A DNA stretch of 64,000 nucleotides from an uncultured Alloprevotella sp. (lineage in GTDB: Bacteria; Bacteroidota; Bacteroidia; Bacteroidales; Bacteroidaceae): contig CALUIN010000002.1 of assembly GCA_944320745.1 (NCBI GenBank), positions 1-64,000 on the forward strand, given 5' to 3'. Within the stretch, counting starts at the first letter, position 1; each line of letters starts with the position of its first letter. The notes beneath the pieces are model-generated. The model saw nothing but the letters and a program-made list of their open reading frames with translations. It was not told where the DNA came from and made no database searches. This document shows positions 8,303 through 16,630 of the stretch, in pieces. Position numbers and translations under genes: made by a program.

Positions 8303-10531
8303 ATGAAAAGACGAATGATGCTCGTGGCCTGGCTGCTCTGCGGCAGCTGGTCATTGGGCGCATGGGCGCAGGTGAGCCACGTGAATCCCGTTCCGCAGGA
8401 AGTGGAGACGCAGGGCGAAACCTTCTCAGCGCCGCAGAGTTGGACCGTGAAGTGCGACAAATCCCTTGAGGGCGGCTACGCGCTGCGGGCCCTGGCCGGA
8501 GCTTCCCCGAAGCAGGAGGCCAAGGCCGACTTCACCGTGCGGCTGGGCGTGAAGGGCGACCGCACGGTCCGCTCCTTTGCCAAGCATGTGCCCGACCGCG
8601 CCGAGGGCTATTACCTGCACATCGGCAAGGACGGCGTGGAGCTGGCCGGAGCGGACGAGCAAGGCCTCTACTATGGAGTCCAGACGCTTCTGAGCATCCT
8701 GAGCGAAGGGAAACTCGAGGCCTGCACCGTGACGGACTGGCCCGACGTGGGCTTCCGCGGCGTGGTCGAAGGCTTCTACGGCACGCCCTGGAGCCACGAG
8801 GCCCGCAAGCGCCAGTTCGAGTTTTACGGCCGGAACAAGATGAACGTCTACATCTACGGCCCGAAGGACGATCCCTACCACCGCGCCCACTGGCGCACGC
8901 CTTACCCCGCCGCCGAGGCCCGTCGCATCAGCGAGCTCGCCGAGTACGCCAGACAGAACGGCGTACACTTCTACTGGGCCATCCATCCGGGCATCGACAT
9001 CAAGTGGACGGCGGCCGACCGCGATTCGCTCGTCGCCAAGTTCGAGCAGATGTACAAGCTCGGAGTCCGTTCGTTCGCCGTTTTCTTCGACGACATTTGG
9101 GGCGAAGGCACGAAGGCGGACAAGCAGGCCGAGCTCCTGAACTACGTGGACGAGAATTTCATACAGAAGAAGCCCGACGTGAGCCCCCTCGTCATGTGCC
9201 CGACGGAGTACAACCGCTCCTGGGCCAGCGACAAGGAGGATGGCTACCTGCGCACACTGGGCAGGCTCCTGAACAAGAGCATCTTCGTGATGTGGACGGG
9301 CAACTCTGTGGTTCACCTCATAGACAAACCCACGATGGAGTGGGTGAACCCGCGCATCGACCGCAAGGCTTACATCTGGTGGAACTATCCCGTGACGGAC
9401 TACGTGCGCGACCACTTGATGCTGGGCCCCGTCTACGGCAACGGACAAGACATTGCCGGCGACCTGTCCGGTTTTGTCTCGAACCCCATGGAGCACGCTG
9501 AGGCCTCCAAGATAGCACTGTACGGCATCGCTGACTACACGTGGAACATGGCCGACTTCGACGCGCAGCGTGACTGGGAGAAGTCGCTGCGCGACCTGTT
9601 GCCCGGCAACGTAGAGGCCCTGCGCGTCTTTGCCCGTTACAATGAGGACCCCGGGCCCAACGGCCACGGCTTCCGCCGCGAGGAGAGCCCGGCCATCGCG
9701 GCGATAGACTCCGCGCTGAAGGCCGGCGGCGACAACGGACAGGTGGTGCTCGACCTGCTGACGCGCTGCTCCGAACTGAAGACTGCGGCGGACGTGCTGC
9801 TGGCCGACCGCGAGAACCCGTTGCTCATCCGAGAGTTGAAGCCCTGGTTGCTCCAGGCGCGCAACGTGGCGGACTACGGCACGGCGGTCTGCATGATGGC
9901 GCTCGCGGCAAGCCGTCCCACGGATGCTTCGCCGCTCATAACGTTCGACAGCTTCTACCGTCAGGCCCGCTCCGTGCAGGAGCAGATGTACCAGCTCGAG
10001 AACAGCGACGTGCGTCATGCCCTCCAGCCCGGCATCAAGGTGGGCACGCGGGTGATGCTCCCGACGCTGAACGGCCTCTTTGCCCGCACAGTGGACCGCT
10101 ACAACGCGGCCAACGGGACGCAGTACGGCAACGTGGCTGAATACCAGCCCTACAAGCTCTCGAGCACCGTTCCGCAGTTGGCGCGCCAGCCCATATCGGC
10201 CAGCGGAAATGAGGTGAAGGTGGCGCCGTCGAACGAAGTAATCTCTTGGCCCGCCGGCGCGCAGTTGCTCATAGAGAGCGAGCAGCCCGTCACGCTGCAG
10301 GGCATGTCCTTCGATATGGGCGTGGCCGGCATGGCCAAGAATTTCCGCCTGGAAGTCATGGTCGGCGGCGAGTGGAAGGCGGTCAGCCTGCTCCATTACA
10401 AGCCTGAGGAGACCGTGATTCATACAGGCAACGAACTGGCCGGCATGAAGGCCGAAAAGATCCGCCTGACGAACAGCAGCGACCAGGAGCAGAAGGTCTA
10501 CTGGCGCAGCTTCAGCTTCACAAAGCAGTAA
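8303..10531 (+). CDS. GH84 beta-N-acetylglucosaminidase (O-GlcNAcase)
   Basis: A 742-residue exported glycosidase that removes terminal beta-GlcNAc from host glycans or O-GlcNAc proteins by substrate-assisted catalysis. Signal peptide residues 1-22 end in AWA-Q. An N-terminal GH20b-like domain (about 25-145) precedes the GH84 barrel, which opens with RGVVEGFYGTPWSH and carries the catalytic aspartate pair Asp263-Asp264 in VFFDDIWG. The C-terminal part is helical followed by a beta-sandwich. Length and order match the well-studied Bacteroides thetaiotaomicron enzyme of this family. It is a single gene between its own promoter and the hairpin at 10574-10611. No SusC/SusD pair is adjacent, so it is not part of an obvious polysaccharide utilisation locus here. 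Confidence 0.95.
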   Translation: MKRRMMLVAWLLCGSWSLGAWAQVSHVNPVPQEVETQGETFSAPQSWTVKCDKSLEGGYALRALAGASPKQEAKADFTVRLGVKGDRTVRSFAKHVPDRAEGYYLHIGKDGVELAGADEQGLYYGVQTLLSILSEGKLEACTVTDWPDVGFRGVVEGFYGTPWSHEARKRQFEFYGRNKMNVYIYGPKDDPYHRAHWRTPYPAAEARRISELAEYARQNGVHFYWAIHPGIDIKWTAADRDSLVAKFEQMYKLGVRSFAVFFDDIWGEGTKADKQAELLNYVDENFIQKKPDVSPLVMCPTEYNRSWASDKEDGYLRTLGRLLNKSIFVMWTGNSVVHLIDKPTMEWVNPRIDRKAYIWWNYPVTDYVRDHLMLGPVYGNGQDIAGDLSGFVSNPMEHAEASKIALYGIADYTWNMADFDAQRDWEKSLRDLLPGNVEALRVFARYNEDPGPNGHGFRREESPAIAAIDSALKAGGDNGQVVLDLLTRCSELKTAADVLLADRENPLLIRELKPWLLQARNVADYGTAVCMMALAASRPTDASPLITFDSFYRQARSVQEQMYQLENSDVRHALQPGIKVGTRVMLPTLNGLFARTVDRYNAANGTQYGNVAEYQPYKLSSTVPQLARQPISASGNEVKVAPSNEVISWPAGAQLLIESEQPVTLQGMSFDMGVAGMAKNFRLEVMVGGEWKAVSLLHYKPEETVIHTGNELAGMKAEKIRLTNSSDQEQKVYWRSFSFTKQ

Positions 10532-10573
10532 AGTCAGCGTCTGTTCGCTCCGGCGGACGAAGCATGAATAAAA

Positions 10574-10611
10574 AGGCCGGCCCGCGTGGTGCATACTGCG
10601 CGGGCCGGCCT
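10574..10611. terminator. bidirectional hairpin between GH84 and TolB-like genes
   Basis: A perfect 13-bp GC stem (AGGCCGGCCCGCG with its complement at 10599-10611) with A-rich sequence before and TGCGTTTT after. It lies between convergent genes and could end both transcripts. Confidence 0.75.
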
Positions 10612-10686
10612 GCGTTTTGCCCCTTCGCCGCCGGGCCGGGTGGCCGTTGCGCGCCGCATGTGCCGTTCCCGGCCAGTCCTTCCGCC

Positions 10687-10749
10687 GACGGGCCTAAGGC
10701 GCGTTCGCAGCGGGCCTATTCCCGTTTCGACGGGGCTAAGGCGCGTGGA
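10687..10749. repeat. 21-bp tandem repeat, locus B
   Basis: Three units in exact register begin at 10687, 10708 and 10729. The outer two have GACGGGNCTAAGGCGCGT; the middle one is the CCTATTCCCGT variant. A decayed fourth unit follows at 10750. The locus lies in the 350-base convergent gap between the GH84 gene and the TolB-like lipoprotein gene. Apart from this and the hairpin at 10574 the gap holds nothing else I can support. Confidence 0.9.
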
Positions 10750-10883
10750 AAGCGGGACTGCCGGGCGGATCGTACGGCATAGGAGCAACGAGACCGCCCC
10801 CGCCGGCTGCCCTTTCGGGAAGCTGGCGGGGGCGGATGTTGCCGCGGCCGGCAGGTGGCGGCCGTGGCAGTGAAGGGGCGGCC

Positions 10884-12422
10884 TTAGGGCTTGTAGGTCA
10901 CGCGGCCGGCGGCCTTGTCGTCGTAGATAACGCGGCGGAGCGTTTCCTCACTCACCTGGACCGGCGTGCGCGACAGTTCGGGAATGTTGTAACTCTTCAT
11001 CAGGAGCAAGTTGTATTCCGGGTCGAGCTGGGGCAGGAGGAAGGCTTTGTGGTCCTTCCCCTGACGGTCGAAGTAGGCAATGTAGAGGCGCGTGTACGAA
11101 CCGTCGTCGCGGCGGGAGGCTACGATGATCCAGCGCCCGTTGCTGCTCCACGTGTGGTAGGTGTCCACGTCCGGGCTGTTGGCTGCTGCGAGCGCGCGTA
11201 TCTGGCCCGTCTGCAGGTCCTTGACGTAGAGGTCCGAGGATTTGTGCCAGATGTGGAACTGCCCGTAGTCCGCCAGGGTGAAGAGGACGTAGCGGCCGTC
11301 CGGGCTTACGCGGGGCACGGTGGCACTCTTGCCGCGGGCGGCGCAGTCCATTTCGAGCTGCGGCGGCCCGAAGCGGCGCGTCTTTTCGTCGAAGGGCATG
11401 CTCATCAGGTTGTAGCGGATGCTGTCGTAGTGCGCTGAGATATAGTCGGAACGCTCCAGTGTGCTCTTGCCCGCCAGTCCGGGGACGGAGGCGCAGCAGT
11501 AAAAGAGCCGCTTGCCGTCCGGGCTCCAGCAGGGAAACGTCTCCAGGTCCGTAGAGGTCTTGAGGATGTTGGTGAGCGTGTGGGCGTCGGCGTCGTAGAA
11601 GATGAGGTCCGAGCCGAAGTCGACGACTTCCACCTTCTGGTGATTGACGACGTGGAACGTCTGCCCCGTCTGGTTGGAGGAGAACACTACCCAGTTGCGG
11701 CGCGGATGCCACGACGGGTAGACGGACGAGGAGAGGACGGAGTCGCAGTTCATGTTCATCTTGGTCACCTTGCCGTCTTCCACGAAGACCGTACCGCCGT
11801 GGGCGGCGCGCACGTGGAAGAGCATACGTTTCCCCGCGTCGTAGTTCTGGAAATTATGGCAGTTGATGCAATGGTTGTTGATGGAGTCGAACGAACGGTT
11901 GTTCTCGTAGACGGCCTTTTCCTCGAAGGTCGTGAGGTCGCGCTGGTAAATTCCCAGCTGGCGATAGAGCTCGTAGCTCGGTTCGATGAGGCGGTAGAAG
12001 AGGTAGCGGTCAATCTCCTCCGGCGCTACGTGCAGGCTGTAGGCGGGATGCTTGAGCCACTGCCCGCCGCGGCAGGAGTAGAGCGTCACGGCGAGGTCTT
12101 TTCCCTTGTTTTGTTCAAGCAGTTTCCGCCACTCCGCTGCGTCGAACTCCAGTTTGCCGTCTGCTCCGGCGGCGGCAAGGATCTGTATTCCGCCGCCGGC
12201 AATGCAGCCCACGAAGGCGTCGCCCTCCGAGGTCACCTGGATGTTGAGCGGGGCTATGTTGGGCGGGATGACGATGTCGCGGTAGTCCGGGTAGATGGCG
12301 GCCTGCTCCTGCGTGGGCTGGCTGTCGGCGGGAATGGCCGCCTTGGGGCCGCAAGCCTGCACCTGCCAAAGGACGGCAAGCCCCAGGGCGAGGCGGGCGA
12401 AGCGTATGATGATGTTTTGCAT
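10884..12422 (-). CDS. TolB/PD40-like lipoprotein with a CxxCH motif
   Basis: A 512-residue predicted lipoprotein: the lipobox VQAC places the lipidated cysteine at residue 24. The C-terminal half holds WD40/PD40-like beta-propeller blades (YPSWHPRRNWVVFSS, FPCWSPDGKRLFYC, VPRVSPDGRYVLFT, YHTWSSNGRWIIVAS), as in TolB-related proteins. Between the N-terminal domain and the propeller is CINCHNF, a CxxCH c-type haem-binding motif at residues 185-189. A haem role is possible but unproven; the motif could also bind another metal. The gene lies 32 bases after the DUF6057 gene and is probably co-transcribed with it. A functional partnership with that membrane protein is likely, its purpose unknown. 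Confidence 0.8.
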   Translation of the reverse strand: MQNIIIRFARLALGLAVLWQVQACGPKAAIPADSQPTQEQAAIYPDYRDIVIPPNIAPLNIQVTSEGDAFVGCIAGGGIQILAAAGADGKLEFDAAEWRKLLEQNKGKDLAVTLYSCRGGQWLKHPAYSLHVAPEEIDRYLFYRLIEPSYELYRQLGIYQRDLTTFEEKAVYENNRSFDSINNHCINCHNFQNYDAGKRMLFHVRAAHGGTVFVEDGKVTKMNMNCDSVLSSSVYPSWHPRRNWVVFSSNQTGQTFHVVNHQKVEVVDFGSDLIFYDADAHTLTNILKTSTDLETFPCWSPDGKRLFYCCASVPGLAGKSTLERSDYISAHYDSIRYNLMSMPFDEKTRRFGPPQLEMDCAARGKSATVPRVSPDGRYVLFTLADYGQFHIWHKSSDLYVKDLQTGQIRALAAANSPDVDTYHTWSSNGRWIIVASRRDDGSYTRLYIAYFDRQGKDHKAFLLPQLDPEYNLLLMKSYNIPELSRTPVQVSEETLRRVIYDDKAAGRVTYKP

Positions 12423-12454
12423 GTCGGGTATGGATGTTGTTTATAGAGTCGTCG

Positions 12455-14122
12455 TTAGTTCACACCGCTTTTCTCGTGCGGCTTCTCCTGGTAGTCGTCC
12501 ACGTTCTCGCAGAAGTAGTAATAGTAGTACGTGCCCAGCCAGTCTGCCTTCAGTTCCTTCCGCAGGCGGGCGTTGTACTCGTGGCGGATGGCCTCTTGTT
12601 CTGCTTCACTCTTGCCGGCCATTTTCGCGTTGCGCTCTTCTATGATGGGCTTCACCAAGGTGTAGAACGAGTACATCTGCGGCTCGCCGGCCTCGACCAC
12701 TCCGGGGAAATACTGCATGACACCCTCGTTGTCGTTGGCGGCGATGAGGACGGCCTGTTGCAGGACCGGCGGCAGCGTCCGCTGGTGTTTTTGGTAGTAG
12801 ACCAAGATGTAGTTCATCGCGGCCGGTATGGTCTTGGAGTAAAGATTGGCGGCGATGGCCAGCTCCAAGGCGTCGTCCGTCCCGCTAAGCATGGCGAGGT
12901 TGTAGCCCAGGAAGATGGGCGACCGGTAATTCTGCTCGAATTTCGACTCCTGGGGCTTGAAGTCCAGCACCCTGGCCAGCTCGGGATCGGCCTTGATGCG
13001 TTCCTCGTCGGCGACCATGGGCCTGTATTTTTCCACAAACCCGTCCGTGAAGGGCATACTCGCGATGATGTCCAGATACTTGTTGGCCAGTGCCTGCTCT
13101 CGGTTCATGATGGCGCAGACAGCCAGCCGCTTCAGGTAGTAAAGGTTCGGACCGTTCATGACGATATGCTCAAGTGCGCAGCGGTAGGCGGGGTTGAGGA
13201 GGCCCGAGTAGAAGTCGCAGTCGGCCTGGAAGATGCCATACTCCTCGCTGCCCTCTTTCTTGTCGAGGCGGGCGTCGGGGTAGTCGAACGGGATGTCGAA
13301 CAGCCGCTCCAGGAGGCTGCCGCGCTGCACGAGGGCCACGGCGTAGTAGGCGGCGACGGCGCGCGTAGGACGTCGGGCGGAAAGGGCATCGTCAATCATG
13401 CCGTCCCAGTCGGCCTTGAGCATGCGGTTTTGCATACGGGCCGTGAGGACGACGTTCTGATTCCACGTGTCCGTGGCGTACCAGAGCGCGGCGAACACCA
13501 CTATGGGAACACACAGGCCGAAAGGCCGCCAGCCGCGGGGGGCGGAGGCCTTGGCGCGGCGGCCGCGTATCAGCCGGACGGCCAGTGCGGCCAGCGACAG
13601 CACGACGGTCAGCACGATGGGCACGGCAAAGATGAGCGACGGCTCGTTCTTGTAGTAAAGGCTGGTGCCCCGCCAGAGCATCCAGCCCAGTACGAGGCCG
13701 GGCAGCAGGGCCGAGGCTCCGCGCCACGACGCCGGGAGGCGCAGCGCGTAGTCCGCCAGGCGCACGGCGGCCGTGAGGAGCAGGCTTAGCACGAGGCCGC
13801 CCAGCCACGCCTGGTTGAAGGTGAGCAGCACATAGCGGCAGGGCCAGTAGAACCAGCCTAAGGGTTGGTCCAGCACGAACTTCATCTGTACGGCGTGGGC
13901 CGTGACGAAGTTGGCCTCGGCGGCGCGGGTGAACACGTCACCATAGATGAGGGAGCAGAATGCCCAGAACAGGAGGAAGGTCACGCCGTAGGGCAGCAGC
14001 CGGGCCAGTTTCCCGTCCGTCCGCGGCAGGCGGCGGGCTGGCCGCGGCGTCGGCGCGGCGGTCTTGCGTGGCGCGGCGTGGCGCGGCGCAGGCGATTGAG
14101 CGTATTTTTTCTTATGCGACAT
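12455..14122 (-). CDS. DUF6057-like integral membrane protein
   Basis: A 555-residue protein. A basic, Pro/Ala-rich cytoplasmic tail (residues 1-45) precedes five or six transmembrane segments within about residues 47-225 (for example VTFLLFWAFCSLIYG and IFAVPIVLTVVLSLAALAV). The remaining 330 residues are soluble and helical, with TPR-like features (AVAAYYAVALVQRGSLLERLF, ALANKYLDIIASMPF). I associate it with the Bacteroidetes family DUF6057 from this layout and its TolB-like partner, with moderate certainty. Function unknown. It is followed after 32 bases by the lipoprotein gene and preceded about 100 bases upstream by the CotH gene on the same strand. Confidence 0.7.
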   Translation of the reverse strand: MSHKKKYAQSPAPRHAAPRKTAAPTPRPARRLPRTDGKLARLLPYGVTFLLFWAFCSLIYGDVFTRAAEANFVTAHAVQMKFVLDQPLGWFYWPCRYVLLTFNQAWLGGLVLSLLLTAAVRLADYALRLPASWRGASALLPGLVLGWMLWRGTSLYYKNEPSLIFAVPIVLTVVLSLAALAVRLIRGRRAKASAPRGWRPFGLCVPIVVFAALWYATDTWNQNVVLTARMQNRMLKADWDGMIDDALSARRPTRAVAAYYAVALVQRGSLLERLFDIPFDYPDARLDKKEGSEEYGIFQADCDFYSGLLNPAYRCALEHIVMNGPNLYYLKRLAVCAIMNREQALANKYLDIIASMPFTDGFVEKYRPMVADEERIKADPELARVLDFKPQESKFEQNYRSPIFLGYNLAMLSGTDDALELAIAANLYSKTIPAAMNYILVYYQKHQRTLPPVLQQAVLIAANDNEGVMQYFPGVVEAGEPQMYSFYTLVKPIIEERNAKMAGKSEAEQEAIRHEYNARLRKELKADWLGTYYYYYFCENVDDYQEKPHEKSGVN

Positions 14123-14224
14123 GATAGCAATATTTAGGATGCGGTTTGGAAAGTCGGGTCCGCCGGGTGCGCGTCCTCTCTGAGGGACGCAGGGGTAGCT
14201 CCGGAGGCCCGGCGCGGCGGGGCG

Positions 14225-16165
14225 TCAGCGCACCAGCACTTTCTGTCCGGCTACGACGTAAACTCCCGGTGTCAGTCCCTCTACGCGCGTCGCGGCGCCG
14301 GCCGTGCGCACGCTGCGGCGCAGGCGGCCGTCGGCGCCGTAGATGCGGGCCTCGACCGGCGCGGCGGAGCGGAGCACAATGCAGCCCTTTCCCCCTTCAG
14401 CGGTCAGCTGTCCGGCAGTTTGCGGCGCGGAGCCTATGGCATCGGCCTCGTAGCCGTACTGCGCGTCGAGCCATTCCAGCCGTTGCCCTATCCAGCCGCA
14501 GATGTAGTCCACGTCGGCCTGCAGGTCCGGGTGGTAGGCCGGCCAGCGGCGCGCCTCGCGGCTGTCCGTGCCGCTCTCGGCGAAGAGCTCGGCGTAGGTG
14601 CGGAAGCGGTTGGTGAGTGAGGCCTCGGAGAAGTAGCCCTCGCGCAGCTGGGCGTAGCGGGCGGCCAGCGCCTCGCGCCACTGCAGGCGGCTCGCGGCGA
14701 GACGGTCGTAGAGCGTGAACGTGCCGTGCTCATGGGCCCAGAGATACGTTTCGAAGTCCTGGCTCGGCCCGGTCAGCTCCGACGAGCCGTCCCAGCGGCG
14801 GCCCCATGTGCCGTCGAGGTCCCACGGAGCGATGCCCATTTTCCGGCCGTCGGCCTCCTCCTGTATGTTATAATTGAAGAAGTACATGTTCTTACCGTGG
14901 TTGTCCGTGGCCAGCATCAGTTCGATGAAGAGATAATAGTCGTCCAGCACCGGGCGGTCGAAGTATTCACCCACACTGTCGGCGAACTGCTCGTCGCTAC
15001 TCGTCGCCACGAAGTTGATGGCGCGCCACAGGGGCCCCCAGTCAATGCGTTCCTCCTCGTAGTCGGGGTATTTCACCTCATAGTCTGCCCACGTCTCCAG
15101 CCGGTTGTTGTTGTCGTAGGCCCTGGGCGAGCGGCCAGGGTAAGAGCGCACATCGGGCTCGTGGCCCATGAGCACCTCGTAGGACCACTGGCTGGACTTG
15201 TAGAGCGTGCCGCGCACCTCGTCGGGGTCGCTGCCCTCGGCCTCCTTATACTTTTTCAGCTTCAGTTGCTTGCGGTCCATTTTTTCCGTCATGCAGTAGA
15301 GGCCGTGGTAGCTGCCGTTGAGGAAGAGCTCGACGAAGCGGCCGCGCGTGCCGGTGCGACCCTCGTCCTCGCGGCCGTCGCGCTGATAGTAAGGCTCCGT
15401 AGCGAAGTCGTTCCACAGGTCGGTCGAGACGCGGTTGCGCATACAGGAGCGGTCCACGGCCATGGCGTCGAGTATCCAGTTGTTGTCCTCGCGCAGGCCG
15501 AAGAACGAGCCGTCGGCGGATTCGCCCCCGGCGTCGCGCAGCTTCACGGCATAGCTTTTCTTGTTGTAGCCGAGCGCCGACGAGCCGCGGTAGCGGTAGT
15601 CGGCCACCCACGTCTGGTCTTGGCCCTCCGTGTCGGGGTCGGTCACGCGCAGGCTGCCCCGCGTGTAGTCGTCGGCGTTGCAGCTGGCCACGTTCACTTC
15701 GACCAGCGGCAGGAAGGTGAAGGCCACGCGCACCGATCCGACGGCCGTCTGCGCGTCTTCGGAGAGCAGGCTGAGCCCGTAGGTGCGCGTGCAGTTGACG
15801 TGCTTCACGGTCACGGAGCCGTCGGCCGCGGGCTCCAAGTCCTCAAACCGCAGGGTGTAGCCTTCGGCACCAGGCTTCATCTGTGCCGTGATGTGAAGTG
15901 TGAGGTCGGCTCCCCCGCGCAGCGACGAGGGCAGGGGGCAAAAGTACGTGAGCGACGACTCATCGAATACGAGAGCCTTGCCGTTGAAGTACACTTGCTC
16001 TACGCGGGAGCGGAAGTCTGCCGCGGCGCGCGGGGCAACGAACGAGGTGGCTTGCGCGCCGGTCGTGGCGGCGGTTTGTCCCGCAGCGGGGAGCGCCGTG
16101 AAGAGCAGCGCGCCCATAAGCCCGCAAAGCGCGGGGCGGGTTATGGAAAACAGGGGATGAAACAT
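14225..16165 (-). CDS. secreted CotH-kinase family protein with C-terminal sorting-like tail
   Basis: A 646-residue exported protein with a CotH-type protein kinase domain, an atypical kinase fold first known from spore coats. Kinase features include NNWILDAMAVDRSCMRNR, GRFVELFLNGSYHGLYCMTEKM, ATDNHGKNMYFFN and the metal-binding APWDLDGTWG. I chose the ATG at 16165 because a signal peptide follows it directly (MFHPLFSITRP to LPAAGQ) and the -7 box at 16184 lies between it and the longer upstream start. The last 40 residues (ARIYGADGRL, GVYVVAGQKVLVR) form the same kind of tail as the secreted protein at 1858. Its phosphorylation target is unknown; related Bacteroidales proteins are surface or periplasmic. 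Confidence 0.88.
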   Translation of the reverse strand: MFHPLFSITRPALCGLMGALLFTALPAAGQTAATTGAQATSFVAPRAAADFRSRVEQVYFNGKALVFDESSLTYFCPLPSSLRGGADLTLHITAQMKPGAEGYTLRFEDLEPAADGSVTVKHVNCTRTYGLSLLSEDAQTAVGSVRVAFTFLPLVEVNVASCNADDYTRGSLRVTDPDTEGQDQTWVADYRYRGSSALGYNKKSYAVKLRDAGGESADGSFFGLREDNNWILDAMAVDRSCMRNRVSTDLWNDFATEPYYQRDGREDEGRTGTRGRFVELFLNGSYHGLYCMTEKMDRKQLKLKKYKEAEGSDPDEVRGTLYKSSQWSYEVLMGHEPDVRSYPGRSPRAYDNNNRLETWADYEVKYPDYEEERIDWGPLWRAINFVATSSDEQFADSVGEYFDRPVLDDYYLFIELMLATDNHGKNMYFFNYNIQEEADGRKMGIAPWDLDGTWGRRWDGSSELTGPSQDFETYLWAHEHGTFTLYDRLAASRLQWREALAARYAQLREGYFSEASLTNRFRTYAELFAESGTDSREARRWPAYHPDLQADVDYICGWIGQRLEWLDAQYGYEADAIGSAPQTAGQLTAEGGKGCIVLRSAAPVEARIYGADGRLRRSVRTAGAATRVEGLTPGVYVVAGQKVLVR

Positions 16166-16183
16166 AAGACAGAAATTTTCCGT

Positions 16184-16191
16184 CAAAATTA
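16184..16191 (-). promoter_or_regulatory. -7 box of the CotH gene
   Basis: The minus strand reads TAATTTTG, an exact TAnnTTTG match, 18 bases before the ATG at 16165. This decides the start codon of that gene. Confidence 0.7.
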
Positions 16192-16404
16192 CGATATTTT
16201 CAGACAGAGCACAAACGTTCCGTAGTTTTTTCTTCAAAAGAACCGGGCACACGGAGCGCAAGGCGACGCGTGCGCCCGCCCCGTCCGTATTCCGGCTGCC
16301 GTCCTGCGCTCTGCGGGCGTCTGTTTCCGGTCTGGCGCGCGCGGAGGCGGGCTGCTTGCGCCGCAGGGCGCGGCCTTCGCCGCACTGGGTCAGAGGGATT
16401 CCTT

Positions 16405-16488
16405 TACGAGCCTAAGGCGAGAAATTACGAGGATAGGGGAAGGAAAAATTGGCCTAAGGCGAGAAATTACGGGGATAGGGGAAGCCGG
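16405..16488. repeat. 21-bp tandem repeat, locus C
   Basis: Four units in exact register begin at 16405, 16426, 16447 and 16468. They alternate: units 1 and 3 have GCCTAAGGCGAGAAAT, units 2 and 4 have TACGNGGATAGGGGAAG. This is the clearest case of a 42-base higher-order period. The locus lies about 215 bases upstream of the CotH promoter and 35 bases from the terminator at 16523-16583. The rest of the 465-base gap is featureless. Confidence 0.9.
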
Positions 16489-16522
16489 TGCGGGCAGTGC
16501 GGCGGCAGGGCGCCCGTTAATG

Positions 16523-16583
16523 AAAAAACGTCCCGCCACGGCATGGCCCTCGCAGGAAATCGGAGGGACGCTGTGGCGGGACG
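16523..16583 (-). terminator. terminator of the rplY-to-metallophosphoesterase operon
   Basis: An 11-bp perfect stem (CGTCCCGCCAC at 16529-16539 with its complement at 16573-16583) followed on the minus strand by six T. It lies 48 bases after the metallophosphoesterase stop. Confidence 0.85.
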
Positions 16584-16630
16584 TGTGGAAAGACAGCCGC
16601 CCGTGCGGCGGACGCCGGCGTGGGCAGGCC

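Noticed and set aside
10876-10896. A possible isolated unit (GGCCTTAGGGC) over the stop of the TolB-like gene
   Set aside because: Only the nine-base centre matches and there is no second unit in register; mentioned only as supporting hint for the stop-codon finding.
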